Shown here piece after piece: positions 17,098-27,633 of a DNA stretch of 64,000 bases (positions are counted from its first letter, which is position 1; the number at the start of each line of letters is the position of its first letter). The DNA lies in NCBI GenBank assembly GCA_009836625.1, contig VXVC01000007.1, forward strand, positions 62,001 to 126,000. Reading direction: 5' to 3'. The notes under the pieces are model-generated. The model was not told the origin of the DNA, made no database searches, and saw nothing but the letters and a program-made list of their open reading frames with translations. The translations under genes and the position numbers were made by a program. The stretch is from Holophagales bacterium. GTDB lineage: Bacteria > Acidobacteriota > Thermoanaerobaculia > Multivoradales > Multivoraceae.

Positions 17098-17582
17098 CTG
17101 TGCGCTCGCTCGAAGTCGAACATGTCTCGGCATGCGGACAGCAGCCGGTTCGTGTCGCCCTCGCCTAGCAGATCCAACAGGGAGACGCCGTCGAGCCTTG
17201 GTATCGGCCGACGCACCACGGCCGGTATCCGATCGCGCTTGAGGTAGCGCTCCAACAGATCAGTGGCTGCCTTCAGATCTGCCACGGCTACGGCGTGATC
17301 CGCCGGCACACCGCGCTGCAGCCACTTGGCGAACGCCTGGCGGCTCACACAGAACAGGCCGGCGGCCTTCGCCTGGCTGAGTTGCCACACTCCGAGCGCG
17401 CGCACCAGGTCCGACCCGGACTGCCCGGCAGTGAGGCTTGTTCCTCCAGCCGGACCCTGGCGATAGCCGACGAGGCACTCGGTGAATCGGTCCAGCCACG
17501 CGCTGTCCTGCTTGCGAGCCCTGAAGACCCGTTCCGCCGCCTCTTCGGGTCGCAACTTCTGGATCGCCGTTTCCGTGGGCAC
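17094..17582 (-). CDS. Xre/MbcA-ParS-like antitoxin
   Basis: This 162-residue protein lies directly upstream of the RES toxin. A helix-turn-helix is visible around LSQAKAAGLFCVSRQAFAKWLQ, where the recognition helix would contain SRQAFAKW, followed by the toxin-binding region ending DGVSLLDLLGEGDTNRLL. This order matches RES-Xre systems, where the antitoxin binds the operator and neutralises the toxin. The GTG at 17582 is preferred because AGGAAG lies about 5 nt upstream; an ATG at 17672 is possible but adds 30 unconserved-looking residues. Confidence 0.75.
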   Translation of the reverse strand: MPTETAIQKLRPEEAAERVFRARKQDSAWLDRFTECLVGYRQGPAGGTSLTAGQSGSDLVRALGVWQLSQAKAAGLFCVSRQAFAKWLQRGVPADHAVAVADLKAATDLLERYLKRDRIPAVVRRPIPRLDGVSLLDLLGEGDTNRLLSACRDMFDFERAHR

Positions 17583-17778
17583 TTCTGCTTCCTCGCGAGC
17601 GCAACCATATGTCAACCGCAACCTATCGTCAACCAAGCGATCCAACCAGCACCTGGTAGTCCATCGCGACATCGCGATGGCCGAAGAGCCTCCCTCCCTA
17701 CTAGGACGGATTCGGTCCCCGCCTCCTTATGGGCGCCTCGCGAGAGCCTGGCCGAAGCAATGAGACCGCTACCCTCCG

Positions 17779-17790
17779 CCCGCTACCATC
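17779..17790 (+). promoter_or_regulatory. Possible -10 promoter element (CCCGCTACCATC)
   Basis: TACCAT at 17784-17789 keeps the most conserved -10 positions (TAxxxT) and lies 30 nt before the ATG of the glycosidase gene. The identical 12 bases occur at 53374-53385 before another start. No clear -35 box is visible. Confidence 0.3.
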
Positions 17791-17813
17791 GGTGACGCCG
17801 AAAGGACTACGCC

Positions 17814-19217
17814 ATGCCCTTCCCCGCTTCTCGACGCGACGTTCTGAAGTCGGCTCTGATCGGGTTCGGCGTCAGCCTCGGACTGCCGTCCTGGGCCGCG
17901 CAAGCGACCGGTGATCGCGACCGCTTCGGTGGCTGGACCGGGCTGAAGTTCGACGCCACCGGCTTCTTTCGCACCGAGCACGACGGACGACGATGGTGGC
18001 TGGTCACTCCCGAAGGCCACGCCTTCATCAGTTGGGGCGTCAACCACTACCACGTGAACTGGTGGGCGCAGGACTACAACCGCGATCTCTGGCTGCGGCG
18101 ATTCCGCGCGGAGGATGTGTACGACCGGGCCTGGAACAGGGGCTTCCGCGAGGCCGCCCTGGCCGACCTGCGGAGGCTGGGCCTGAACACCCTGGGCATT
18201 CACACAAACGCCACGATGCTCACTCACCCGCCGGGCCAGGCCCGGTTTCCCTTCGTCGCGCCCTACGAGCCGCTTGTGTTGTCCCACTATCTCAAGCCCC
18301 AGCCCGATGCCTACGCGGACGTCTTCGCCCCTGAGTTCGAGGCGCAGTGCGAGCGCACGGCCCGGCAAGTCGCCGCGCCCTACCGCGACGATCCCATGGT
18401 GCTGGGCTACTGCATGGCCGACTGTCCACCCCTGACCGACAACGAGGCGGAATGGAACGGCAGCACCACGTGGCCCCGGCGACTCCGCAATCTCGCCGCC
18501 AAGGCGCCCGGCAAGCAGGCCTACGTCGACTGCATGCGCGAGCGCTACGGCGACGTGTCCGGTTTCAACGCCACCTACGGCACCCGCTTCGACGGGTGGT
18601 CCGAACTGCTTGGCGCAGAAGACTGGAGGCCCGATCAGGCCCCCGCGAACCAGGCGGAGCGCGATGACAACGCGGCTTTCCTGCTGTTCTGCGTAGAGCG
18701 CTACTACTCCGTCGCCAGGGCCGCCCTGCGCCGCGTCGACCCGAACCACCTCTTCCTCGGCGACAAGATCAACGGCGACACGGACGGGCTCGCCTCGATC
18801 GCGGCCACGACAAGCCGGTACACCGACCTCGTGAACACCCAGCACTACGCCCGCTGGGAGGGTCAGCGCGAAACGATGGACCGGCTGACCGACATCGTGG
18901 GGCAACCCTTTCTCAACGGCGACGCCGCCTACACCACGCCGACCGAGACCATGCCCAATCCCCATGGACAGCACGCGCGCGACATGGCGGAGCGCGCGCT
19001 CTGGACGCGGGAGTTCATGGAGAACGCCACCGCCCGGCCCGACTTCGTCGGCTGGCACATGTGCGGGATGATCGACACGGCGAACACCATGCCCGGCAAG
19101 GAGCAGGCTCAGCACCAGGGCCTCATGACCACCCGCGGTGAGTTCTACCCGGAAATGGAAGCGACGGTCCGCGACATCTCCGACCGCCTCTACGTCCTCG
19201 CTACCGGGCAGGCGTGA
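17814..19217 (+). CDS. Tat-exported putative glycoside hydrolase (clan GH-A barrel, agarase/GH50-like)
   Basis: This 467-residue protein starts with a twin-arginine signal (SRRDVLKSALIGFG). The mature N-terminus reads FFRTEHDGRRWWLVTPEGH then FISWGVNHY, the typical opening of agarase-like and related GH-A TIM barrels, and LRRLGLNTLGIHTN matches the next strand. NHLFLGDKING and QPFLNGDAAY are likely later barrel strands. I cannot assign the two catalytic Glu residues with certainty. The substrate may be a galactan or another algal polymer. AAAGGA lies about 8 nt before the ATG. It is convergent with the aminotransferase gene. Confidence 0.65.
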   Translation: MPFPASRRDVLKSALIGFGVSLGLPSWAAQATGDRDRFGGWTGLKFDATGFFRTEHDGRRWWLVTPEGHAFISWGVNHYHVNWWAQDYNRDLWLRRFRAEDVYDRAWNRGFREAALADLRRLGLNTLGIHTNATMLTHPPGQARFPFVAPYEPLVLSHYLKPQPDAYADVFAPEFEAQCERTARQVAAPYRDDPMVLGYCMADCPPLTDNEAEWNGSTTWPRRLRNLAAKAPGKQAYVDCMRERYGDVSGFNATYGTRFDGWSELLGAEDWRPDQAPANQAERDDNAAFLLFCVERYYSVARAALRRVDPNHLFLGDKINGDTDGLASIAATTSRYTDLVNTQHYARWEGQRETMDRLTDIVGQPFLNGDAAYTTPTETMPNPHGQHARDMAERALWTREFMENATARPDFVGWHMCGMIDTANTMPGKEQAQHQGLMTTRGEFYPEMEATVRDISDRLYVLATGQA

Positions 19218-19232
19218 GCTAGTCGACCTCCC

Positions 19233-20444
19233 TCAGCCGAGCGTCTGAAACGCCTTTTCCGTGCCCGTGAGCGCCTGCTCGATGTCGGCCTCGGTGTGCG
19301 CGACCGACAGGAACATGTTGTGCCAGGGATGCAGGTACACGCCGTGATCGAGGGCTGAGCTGCAGAAGGCGAATCCCTTCTCTCGCCTGTCGTCGTCCTC
19401 GAACAGGACCGCCGGCATCTGCGGCGGCCCGGTCTGGCGGATCGGGTGACCGTAGCGACGCGCCTGCTCCTCCAGGCCGTCCCGAAGCTGCTGCCCCAGA
19501 CGCTCCACGACGGCCGGCGCGTCGACCTCGGCCAGGAGATCGAGCGTCTCGATCACCGCGGCGAAGGGCGCCGCCTGGTACCAGAACGAGCCGGTGACGA
19601 AGACGCGCGTCGCGGCCTCGCGGTACGGCTCGCTACCGAGAATGGCCGCCACGGGTTCGCCGTTGCCGATCGCCTTGCCCCAGGCCGAAAGGTCCGGTTG
19701 GACGCCGAACTCTGACCAGCTCGCGTCGAGCGACAGGCGAAGCCCCGCCCGCACGTCGTCCAGGATGAGGGCTGCCTCCTCGGCGTCGCAGATCTCGCGC
19801 ACGCGGCGCGCGAAGGCGAGATCGGGCATCTCCTGGTCGTGGCCGGCGTCGTGTTTGAACGCCGACACGACGACGCCTGCGAGGTCGCCGGTCGCCCCGT
19901 CAGCCGCCGCGTCGAGACTCTCGATGTCGTTGTAGCGATACGTCGGGAAGTGAACGTGATCCTCCGCTGGCGTGCCCCTCGACATCCGGTTGGCCCACGG
20001 CGCGGCGCCGTGGTAGGCACCCTCCGCCACGAGGATCTTGCGCTTCTCGCTTCGCGCCCGAGCCACCATGTTGCAGACGGTCGTCGCGTCGTTGCCGTTC
20101 TTCGCGAAGATGGCCCACTCGGCGTGGCCGACCTGCCGCACGAAGCGCTCGGCCAGGTCGACGATCAGCGCCGGGGGGCCGTTCGCGATGTCGAGCCGGT
20201 CGCGCTGCGCGTCGGCCGCGGCCCGAATGCGCGGATTGCCGTAGCCGGCGATCATCGGGCCGAACGAGCACATGAAATCGATGTACTCGTTGCCGTCCGC
20301 GTCCCAGAGCCGGCAGCCCTCCGCCCGCTCGAAGTACTGCGGATACCGGGGCGGCAGGAGGCGGTACGTGGACATGTGTCCATACATACCGCCGGGGAGC
20401 ACCCGCTCGCCGCGTGACTTGAGCGCCCGGTTCCGATCGAGCAA
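19233..20444 (-). CDS. Class III PLP aminotransferase (glutamate-1-semialdehyde aminomutase-like)
   Basis: This PLP enzyme of about 403 residues resembles glutamate-1-semialdehyde 2,1-aminomutase and related omega-aminotransferases. Markers: DADGNEYIDFMCSFGP near the N-terminus, FAKNGNDATTVCNMVARA, VAEGAYHGA, the cofactor Asp in LILDDVRAGLR and the Schiff-base Lys in AWGKAIGNGEP. FAKNGNDA in place of the usual FxNSGTEA suggests a catabolic or secondary-metabolism subgroup rather than haem synthesis. The start is uncertain. TTG at 20444 has GGCGGG 9 nt upstream; a CTG at 20453 would overlap the stop of the DUF2911 gene (CTGA). The ATG at 20387 would cut into the family fold. Confidence 0.85.
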   Translation of the reverse strand: MLDRNRALKSRGERVLPGGMYGHMSTYRLLPPRYPQYFERAEGCRLWDADGNEYIDFMCSFGPMIAGYGNPRIRAAADAQRDRLDIANGPPALIVDLAERFVRQVGHAEWAIFAKNGNDATTVCNMVARARSEKRKILVAEGAYHGAAPWANRMSRGTPAEDHVHFPTYRYNDIESLDAAADGATGDLAGVVVSAFKHDAGHDQEMPDLAFARRVREICDAEEAALILDDVRAGLRLSLDASWSEFGVQPDLSAWGKAIGNGEPVAAILGSEPYREAATRVFVTGSFWYQAAPFAAVIETLDLLAEVDAPAVVERLGQQLRDGLEEQARRYGHPIRQTGPPQMPAVLFEDDDRREKGFAFCSSALDHGVYLHPWHNMFLSVAHTEADIEQALTGTEKAFQTLG

Positions 20445-20449
20445 GAAGG

Positions 20450-20983
20450 TCAGCCCGCCTTCTTCACCTCGAACGGCACCGCGAGCCTCTCCCACTGCAG
20501 GGCGACCCACGAATCCACGATCACGAACTCCATCTCCTCCACGTGCTGCCCGATGGTCTTCGGGGTGGCGGTCACCCGCAGCGCGTCCTGACCGGCGTCG
20601 TGCCCGAAGGAGCCCCACTGCTTCGCGACCTTGTTGAAGATGACGGTCCACTCGTTCTCGCCCGGCTCGGTGAAGAGGGCATAGGTGCCGGCGGCCAGCT
20701 TCTTCCCGCCAATCTCGACATCGGCGCTGAAGGTGATCGTCGTCGCTTCGTCGGCGCCGGTCCGCCAGACCTGGCCGTAGGGAACCAGACCGCCCCAGAT
20801 CGTCCGGCCCTTCACCTTGGGGCGTCCATACTCCAGCGTCACCGTCACGCCGTCGATCATTCCCTCGACCTTGCCGTTCTTGCTCGCCCGGTCGGCATCG
20901 TCAGCGCGCTGCGCCATGGCGGGAAGCGCCGTTAGCAGGAAGGCCGCAACGGCCAGCGGGATCATTGCTCGGTACTTGTGCAT
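20450..20983 (-). CDS. DUF2911 domain protein, secreted
   Basis: This 177-residue protein has a signal peptide (AVAAFLLTALPAMAQ) and the DUF2911 pattern VTLEYGRPKVKGRTIWG followed by YGQVWRTGADEATTITF and LAAGTYALFT. These are small periplasmic beta-rich proteins of unknown function, common in Bacteroidota and Acidobacteriota. The downstream aminotransferase begins at or within its stop, so the two are co-transcribed. There is no evidence for a functional link beyond position. Confidence 0.9.
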   Translation of the reverse strand: MHKYRAMIPLAVAAFLLTALPAMAQRADDADRASKNGKVEGMIDGVTVTLEYGRPKVKGRTIWGGLVPYGQVWRTGADEATTITFSADVEIGGKKLAAGTYALFTEPGENEWTVIFNKVAKQWGSFGHDAGQDALRVTATPKTIGQHVEEMEFVIVDSWVALQWERLAVPFEVKKAG

Positions 20984-21038
20984 TCTGTCCTCCAGCTAGA
21001 GAGTGTTCTGTCTGCTCGCGACCGTAGGATAGACGGAA

Positions 21039-22412
21039 ATGGTGAAACACCTCGCTCCTTTTGTCGCCGCGCTGCTCATCGCGGTCCTCGCCTGCCAACC
21101 CGCAGTCGAGAACGATCCGCCCAACGTCATCCTCCTCATGGCCGACGACATGGGCTGGGCGCAGACCGGCTACTACGGCCATCCCTTGCTCGAGACCCCC
21201 CACCTCGACGCGATGGCCGGTGCCGGCCTCCGCATGGACCGCTTCTACGCCGGCGCGCCGAGCTGCACCCCAACCCGGGCGACAGTGTTGACCGGCCGCA
21301 CCAACGACCGCACAGGCGCCTTCCGCGTCGGCGACTCGATCAACAAACAGGAGAACACGCTCGCCGTGGCGTTCCGGCAGGCCGGTTACGCGACGGCTCA
21401 CTTCGGCAAGTGGCACCTGAACCAGGTCCACCCGAGCGGCGACAATCCGCTCCCCCGAGACGACCCCCACAATCCCGGCGAACTCGGCTTCGGCTACTGG
21501 CTGAGCCACACGAACCAGTTCAACCTGGACCCCGTCTTCAGCCAGAACGGAGTGCCGAAGCAGTTCGAGGGCGATTCGTCGGAGGTGCTGGTCGCCGAAG
21601 CACTCCGCTACATCTCGGAGCAGCGGGAGAACGGGAAGCCGGTGTTCGCGGTGATCTGGTACGCCTCACCGCACCGGCCCTTCGGCGCCTTCCCGGAGGA
21701 CGAAGAGCCCTTCGCGTCCCTGGACGACGCCTCGAAAACCCACCATGCCGAGATCGTCGCGATGGACCGCTCGATCGGTGCTCTCCGTGAGGGCCTGCAC
21801 GAACTCGGCATCGCCGACAACACCCTGGTCTGGTTCACCAGCGACAACGGCGGCCTGCCCGACATCTCCTACGGCCCCGAGCATCCCGGCGTACGCCCCG
21901 ACACCACCGGCCACCTGCGCGGCTTCAAGAAGGACTTCTACGAGGGCGGCCTGCGCGTGCCGACGATCATCGAATGGCCAGAGGGCATCGCCCCGAGGAT
22001 CTCCAGTTTCCCCGCCAGCACGATGGACATCTTCCCGACGTTGATCGAGGTCGCCGGGCTCGACCCGGAGTCGATCAACGACGTACACGACGGCGTCTCC
22101 ATCGCCGGCGTGTTCGAGGCCGAGCCCGCCCGCCGGGAGGAGCCCATCGGCTTCCGCGCCAGCGGCGGCCTCGCCTGGCTGGACAACCAGGTCAAACTGG
22201 TGCGGAACTACACGGCCGAGTCACCGGAGGCCTTCGAGCTCTACAACGTGATCGACGACCCCGAGGAACAGAACGACCTGATCGAACAGCAACCCGAAGT
22301 CGCCGCCCGCATGCGCGCGGAGCTGGATGCCTGGAACCGGTCCGTCGACAAGAGCGTCACCGGCGCCGACTATCCGGAGGGCAAAGTGCTGCCTTCGGGT
22401 CGCGACAGCTAG
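21039..22412 (+). CDS. Type I sulfatase, lipoprotein
   Basis: This 457-residue sulfatase is anchored by a lipobox (AVLAC, Cys19). The formylglycine motif is CTPTR (Cys76). Other family elements are LMADDMGWAQTGYYG, FGKWHLN, ASPHRPFG and FTSDNGGLPD. It is shorter than the sulfatase at 6579 and lacks that protein's C-terminal domain. Divergent from the DUF2911/aminotransferase pair and convergent with the peptide importer, it is probably a single-gene unit. The substrate is unknown. Confidence 0.93.
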   Translation: MVKHLAPFVAALLIAVLACQPAVENDPPNVILLMADDMGWAQTGYYGHPLLETPHLDAMAGAGLRMDRFYAGAPSCTPTRATVLTGRTNDRTGAFRVGDSINKQENTLAVAFRQAGYATAHFGKWHLNQVHPSGDNPLPRDDPHNPGELGFGYWLSHTNQFNLDPVFSQNGVPKQFEGDSSEVLVAEALRYISEQRENGKPVFAVIWYASPHRPFGAFPEDEEPFASLDDASKTHHAEIVAMDRSIGALREGLHELGIADNTLVWFTSDNGGLPDISYGPEHPGVRPDTTGHLRGFKKDFYEGGLRVPTIIEWPEGIAPRISSFPASTMDIFPTLIEVAGLDPESINDVHDGVSIAGVFEAEPARREEPIGFRASGGLAWLDNQVKLVRNYTAESPEAFELYNVIDDPEEQNDLIEQQPEVAARMRAELDAWNRSVDKSVTGADYPEGKVLPSGRDS

Positions 22413-22454
22413 GAATCTGCGCCGGAGAACCCCGACGGTCCAGACCCGGTGCCA

Positions 22455-23393
22455 TCAGTGAATCACCCCCCGCAGCCGCGGGTCCAGGAGATCCCGCAGC
22501 GCGTCGCCGACACAGTTGAACGACAGCACCAGCAGGAAGATCGCCACGCCTGGGACGATCGACAGCAGCGGCTGCTGTTCGAGCATCGGGAAGGCCTGCT
22601 GGAGCATGTTGCCCCAGGTGGGCGTGGGCGGCTGGATGCCGACGCCGACGAAGCCGAGGGCCGCTTCGGTAAGCACCGCGTAGCCCATGCTGAGGGTGCT
22701 CTGGACGATCACCGGAGCGATGCAGTTGGGCAGGATGTGGCGGACGATGATGCGCGGGTGGCTGAGGCCCAGGGACTCGGCGGCCTTGACGAAGTCGCGC
22801 TCGCGGATGGAGAGCCCCTGGCTGCGGACGATCCTTGCCATCCAGGGGACGTTGGCGATGCCGATAGCGATGATCACGGTGCGCAGCGAGCCGCCGAGGG
22901 CGGCGGCCAGACCGACGGCGATCAGCAGGCTGGGGAAGGTGACCAGCGCGTCCATGAGCCGCATGAGCACGTCGTCGACCCGGCCGCGAAAGTAGACCGA
23001 CAGCAGGCCGAGAGGCACTCCCAGCAGCACGCCGAGGCCGACGGCGCCCAGGCTGACTGACAGCGCGATCCGCGCGCCGACGATCAGCCGGGCGAGGGTG
23101 TCGCGACCCATCTGGTCCGAGCCGAGCCAGTGCGCCGCGCTGGGGCCCGAGAGCAGGTTGTCGAAGTCCATCTCCTCGGCGTCGACGGGGACGATCCAGG
23201 GCGCCAGCACCGCCGCCGCGGCGATCAGCGCCAGCACGACGAGGCCGGCCAGCGCCTGCGGTACGGAGGCGAGCTTGCGCAGCAGTTCGAAGGTCGGGTG
23301 ACCAAGGGCCGCAGATCCTCCGGAGGCCGGCGCTTTGCGCCGGATGCCGGCCAGAAGGCCGGCGTACCCAGTGCTGCGGACGTTCCTAGTCAC
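22455..23393 (-). CDS. Peptide/nickel-type ABC importer permease (DppC-like)
   Basis: This 312-residue inner-membrane permease has about six helices. The BPD-transp-1 features are clear: GSDQMGRDTLARLIVGARI after the first helix, and an EAA loop reading EAALGFVGVGIQPPTPTWGNML. The GTG start at 23393 overlaps the stop of the DppB-like gene by 8 nt. Residues about 7-28 are encoded by a palindromic repeat (copy C), so the N-terminal tail is unusual. It is the third gene of a binding protein-permease-permease operon with no ATPase gene. Confidence 0.92.
   Translation of the reverse strand: MTRNVRSTGYAGLLAGIRRKAPASGGSAALGHPTFELLRKLASVPQALAGLVVLALIAAAAVLAPWIVPVDAEEMDFDNLLSGPSAAHWLGSDQMGRDTLARLIVGARIALSVSLGAVGLGVLLGVPLGLLSVYFRGRVDDVLMRLMDALVTFPSLLIAVGLAAALGGSLRTVIIAIGIANVPWMARIVRSQGLSIRERDFVKAAESLGLSHPRIIVRHILPNCIAPVIVQSTLSMGYAVLTEAALGFVGVGIQPPTPTWGNMLQQAFPMLEQQPLLSIVPGVAIFLLVLSFNCVGDALRDLLDPRLRGVIH
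23310..23373 (+). repeat. Interspersed double-hairpin palindromic element, copy C (in-frame)
   Basis: Two adjacent hairpins, CCGGCGC-TTT-GCGCCGG (23327-23343) and GCCGGCC-AGAA-GGCCGGC (23346-23363), are followed by GTACCCAGTG. This matches the order hairpin-hairpin-GCACCCAGTG of copy B. The last stem pair differs from copies A and B on both arms (G/C versus C/G), a compensatory change that keeps the hairpin. It lies within the N-terminal codons of the DppC-like gene. Confidence 0.65.
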
Positions 23394-24339
23394 CGAACTT
23401 GATCCTCGGGTCGAGCCAGGCGCAGGCGATATCGGTTACCAGGTTGGCGGCGAGAACGGCGACCGCCATCAGCAACACCGCCGCCTGCACGACCAGGAAG
23501 TCGCGGGCGAAGATCGCCTGCACGATGTACTGGCCGGTGCCGGGGATGCCGAACAGCGTCTCGATGACGATCGCCCCGGCGAAGATGCGGCCGGTCTGCA
23601 GACCGAGAATCGTGATCACCGGCAGCAGCGCGTTGCGCAGGGCATGCGACCAGATCACCGTGCGCTCCCTCGACCCCCGGGCGCGCGAAGTCCGCAGATA
23701 GTCCTGGGCGAGCACCTCGAGCATGGCCGAGCGGCTCTGCCGCATGATCAGCGCGCAGCTCGTCACGCCGAGGGCGAACGCCGGCAGAACCATGTGGCGC
23801 AGGCTCTGGAGCGGGTCGTCGAAGAGACTCACGTAGCCCTGGCTCGGCAGCCAGCCGAGCCCCACGCCGAAGAGCAGGATCGCCATGATGCCGAGCCAGA
23901 AGTTCGGGATCGCGACCCCGCCGATCGAGACCACCGTCGCCGCGTAGTCGATCGGTTTGCCGCGATACACCGCGGAGGCGATGCCCGCCGGCACGCCGAC
24001 GAGCACCGCGAGGATCCAGGCCGCCAGCCCGAACTGCAGGGTCACCAGAGCCCGACCGCCGAGTTCCTCCGCCACGGGCCGCATGTTCTGGGTCGAGCGG
24101 CCGAAGTCGCCCTGCAGGACGTTGCCGAGCCAGATCAGGTACTGGACGATCACCGGTTCGTCCAGGTGGTGACGCTCGCGGATGAGCTGCAACTGTTCCT
24201 CGTCGAGCGCCTCGCCGGGGCCGATGAACGCCCGCGCCGGGTCGCCCGGAATCGCCAGCATCAACGCGAACACCAGGAACGTGACCAGGAGGAGAACGGG
24301 CACCGCCTGCAAGAGGCGGCGCGCGAGGTAGCTGCGCAT
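23386..24339 (-). CDS. Peptide/nickel-type ABC importer permease (DppB/GsiC-like)
   Basis: This 317-residue inner-membrane permease begins YLARRLLQAVPVLLLVTFLV, the standard DppB opening, and continues with IPGDPARAFIGPGEALDEEQ. The EAA-loop region reads ARGSRERTVIWSHALRNALLPV, and IETLFGIPGTGQYIVQAI follows. It forms the translocation channel with the DppC-like protein. It lies 10 nt downstream of the binding-protein gene and overlaps the DppC-like gene. Confidence 0.94.
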   Translation of the reverse strand: MRSYLARRLLQAVPVLLLVTFLVFALMLAIPGDPARAFIGPGEALDEEQLQLIRERHHLDEPVIVQYLIWLGNVLQGDFGRSTQNMRPVAEELGGRALVTLQFGLAAWILAVLVGVPAGIASAVYRGKPIDYAATVVSIGGVAIPNFWLGIMAILLFGVGLGWLPSQGYVSLFDDPLQSLRHMVLPAFALGVTSCALIMRQSRSAMLEVLAQDYLRTSRARGSRERTVIWSHALRNALLPVITILGLQTGRIFAGAIVIETLFGIPGTGQYIVQAIFARDFLVVQAAVLLMAVAVLAANLVTDIACAWLDPRIKFGD

Positions 24340-24349
24340 GTGGCTGGTG

Positions 24350-25987
24350 CTACTCCTCCAGCCAGATCGTCGCGAAGTTCATCTTGCCGTCCCAGCCCAT
24401 CAACTGGTCGAGGTTCCGCACCCGCCCGGGCGCCGCCGCGAAGGTCACGCCGTAGAGCAGCGGCGTGAACCAGGCTTCGCCGAGCACCGTCCGGTTGAGT
24501 TCGATGTAGACCTGCTTGCGGGCCTCGTTGTCGTAGAGCGAGGCACCCAGTTCCACGAGTTCGTCGACGTCCGGCCGCAGCACGTTGCCCGGGTTGTAGT
24601 AGCCGTCGCTCTTGTAGGCCAGCGACGCCATCCAGTCCGGCTCGGGATAGCGGCTCCAGGAGGTGATGAACATCGGGTATTCCTGGCCGTGGTTGAACCT
24701 CTCGGTCGCCGGGCCGCTGGACAGCACGTCGATGTCCATGTGGATGCCGATCTTCTTCAGCATCGCCCTCACCACCTCGGCGCTCGAAACGAGCAGCGGG
24801 TTGTGGTGGGTGACCGCCGTGAACTCCAGGCCGCTCTCCCGCCCCGCCTTCGCGAGGTACTGCCGGGCCTTGTCGACGTCGTAGGTGGGCCGTTCGCCGT
24901 CCGGCTCGTGGACCCAGGAACCCACCGGCCACATGCCCGCGTCGGCCTCGATCGCGCGGTCGAAGAAGATCGCCCTGTTGATCACGGTCGGATCGACGGC
25001 GTGCGCGATCGCCAGCCGGACGTTCACGTCGTCGAGCGGCGGCTTGTCGACGTTGAACACCAGTGTCAGCGCGATGCCGCCGCCCGGCATCGTCTCGATC
25101 CGGACCCGCTCGTCGCGCTCGAAGGTCGACACGTCCTTGTAGGGAAGGTAGGTGACGTCGATCTCGCCCGTGCGCAGGGCGGCGGCGCGGACGGTCTCGT
25201 CCCGGATCACCCGGACCGTGACCTCGTCGAGATAGGGAAGCTGGTTGCCGTGCTCGTCGCGGCCCCAGTAGTTCTCATTCCTCACGAAGTGCACGAGGGT
25301 GCCGGTGACCACCTCCTTCACCCGAAACGGCCCGGTTCCCGACGGGTTCCAGCCGTAGTCGGGGCCGAGCGCCTCGATCGCGGCCGGCGAGCTCATCACG
25401 CCGCCCCGGTCGGCCAGCATCCCGAAGCCCGCGCCCCACGGCCCGGCCAGATCGAAACGCACCTTGTACTCGTCGATCACTTCGACGCCTTCGATCACCG
25501 CCAGCGAGGCGCGCGGCGTGGCGACGGTAGCCGGGTCGAGAATCCGCTCGATGTTGGCCTTCACCGCATCGGCATTGAAGGGGGTGCCGTCATGGAAGAC
25601 GACGCCTTCACGCAAGTGGAAGGTGATCGAGTCGGGATCCGTCCCGATCTCCCAGGAAGTGGCGAGCGACGTCTCCGGCCGAGGATTGAGCTGCGGGTCC
25701 GCGTCGACCAGTTGATCGAAGATCTGCCGCCAGAAGTAGGCGTCGGCGCCCGACCGGCCGAGGATCGCGTCGAGCGACGTGGGCTCCAGGGAGTGGCCCA
25801 CCCGCAGATGGCCGCCGTAGCGTGGACCGCCGACGGCGGGGGGTCGGGGTGCCAGGTCGGCGGACTCCAACCGGTCGGCACGACTCTCGGGCGCGCAGCC
25901 GACGAGGAAGCTCGGTAGCGCCGCAAGCAGAAGCAGCGACGCGGATACGCTCGCCCTCAACGGCGACGGCAACGGAACAACGGACAT
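24350..25987 (-). CDS. Peptide-type ABC importer substrate-binding lipoprotein (SBP_bac_5)
   Basis: This 545-residue family 5 solute-binding protein has a lipobox FLVGC (Cys31 from the ATG at 25987). Typical segments are GGHLRVGHSLEPTSLD, FHLREGVVFHDGTPFNADAV and FNVDKPPLDDVNVRLAIAHA. It should capture oligopeptides, or another ligand of this broad family, in the periplasm and deliver it to the two permeases downstream. I chose 25987 because the signal peptide follows directly; the frame is open to an upstream start at 26065. It is divergent from the sulfatase at 26029, with only about 40 nt between the starts, so both promoters share or overlap that space. Confidence 0.93.
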   Translation of the reverse strand: MSVVPLPSPLRASVSASLLLLAALPSFLVGCAPESRADRLESADLAPRPPAVGGPRYGGHLRVGHSLEPTSLDAILGRSGADAYFWRQIFDQLVDADPQLNPRPETSLATSWEIGTDPDSITFHLREGVVFHDGTPFNADAVKANIERILDPATVATPRASLAVIEGVEVIDEYKVRFDLAGPWGAGFGMLADRGGVMSSPAAIEALGPDYGWNPSGTGPFRVKEVVTGTLVHFVRNENYWGRDEHGNQLPYLDEVTVRVIRDETVRAAALRTGEIDVTYLPYKDVSTFERDERVRIETMPGGGIALTLVFNVDKPPLDDVNVRLAIAHAVDPTVINRAIFFDRAIEADAGMWPVGSWVHEPDGERPTYDVDKARQYLAKAGRESGLEFTAVTHHNPLLVSSAEVVRAMLKKIGIHMDIDVLSSGPATERFNHGQEYPMFITSWSRYPEPDWMASLAYKSDGYYNPGNVLRPDVDELVELGASLYDNEARKQVYIELNRTVLGEAWFTPLLYGVTFAAAPGRVRNLDQLMGWDGKMNFATIWLEE

Positions 25988-26028
25988 CTCGGAATCGTGC
26001 AACTCTAATGACTCGCGGGACGCATGCG

Positions 26029-27629
<1,601 letters not shown>

Positions 27630-27633
<4 letters not shown>

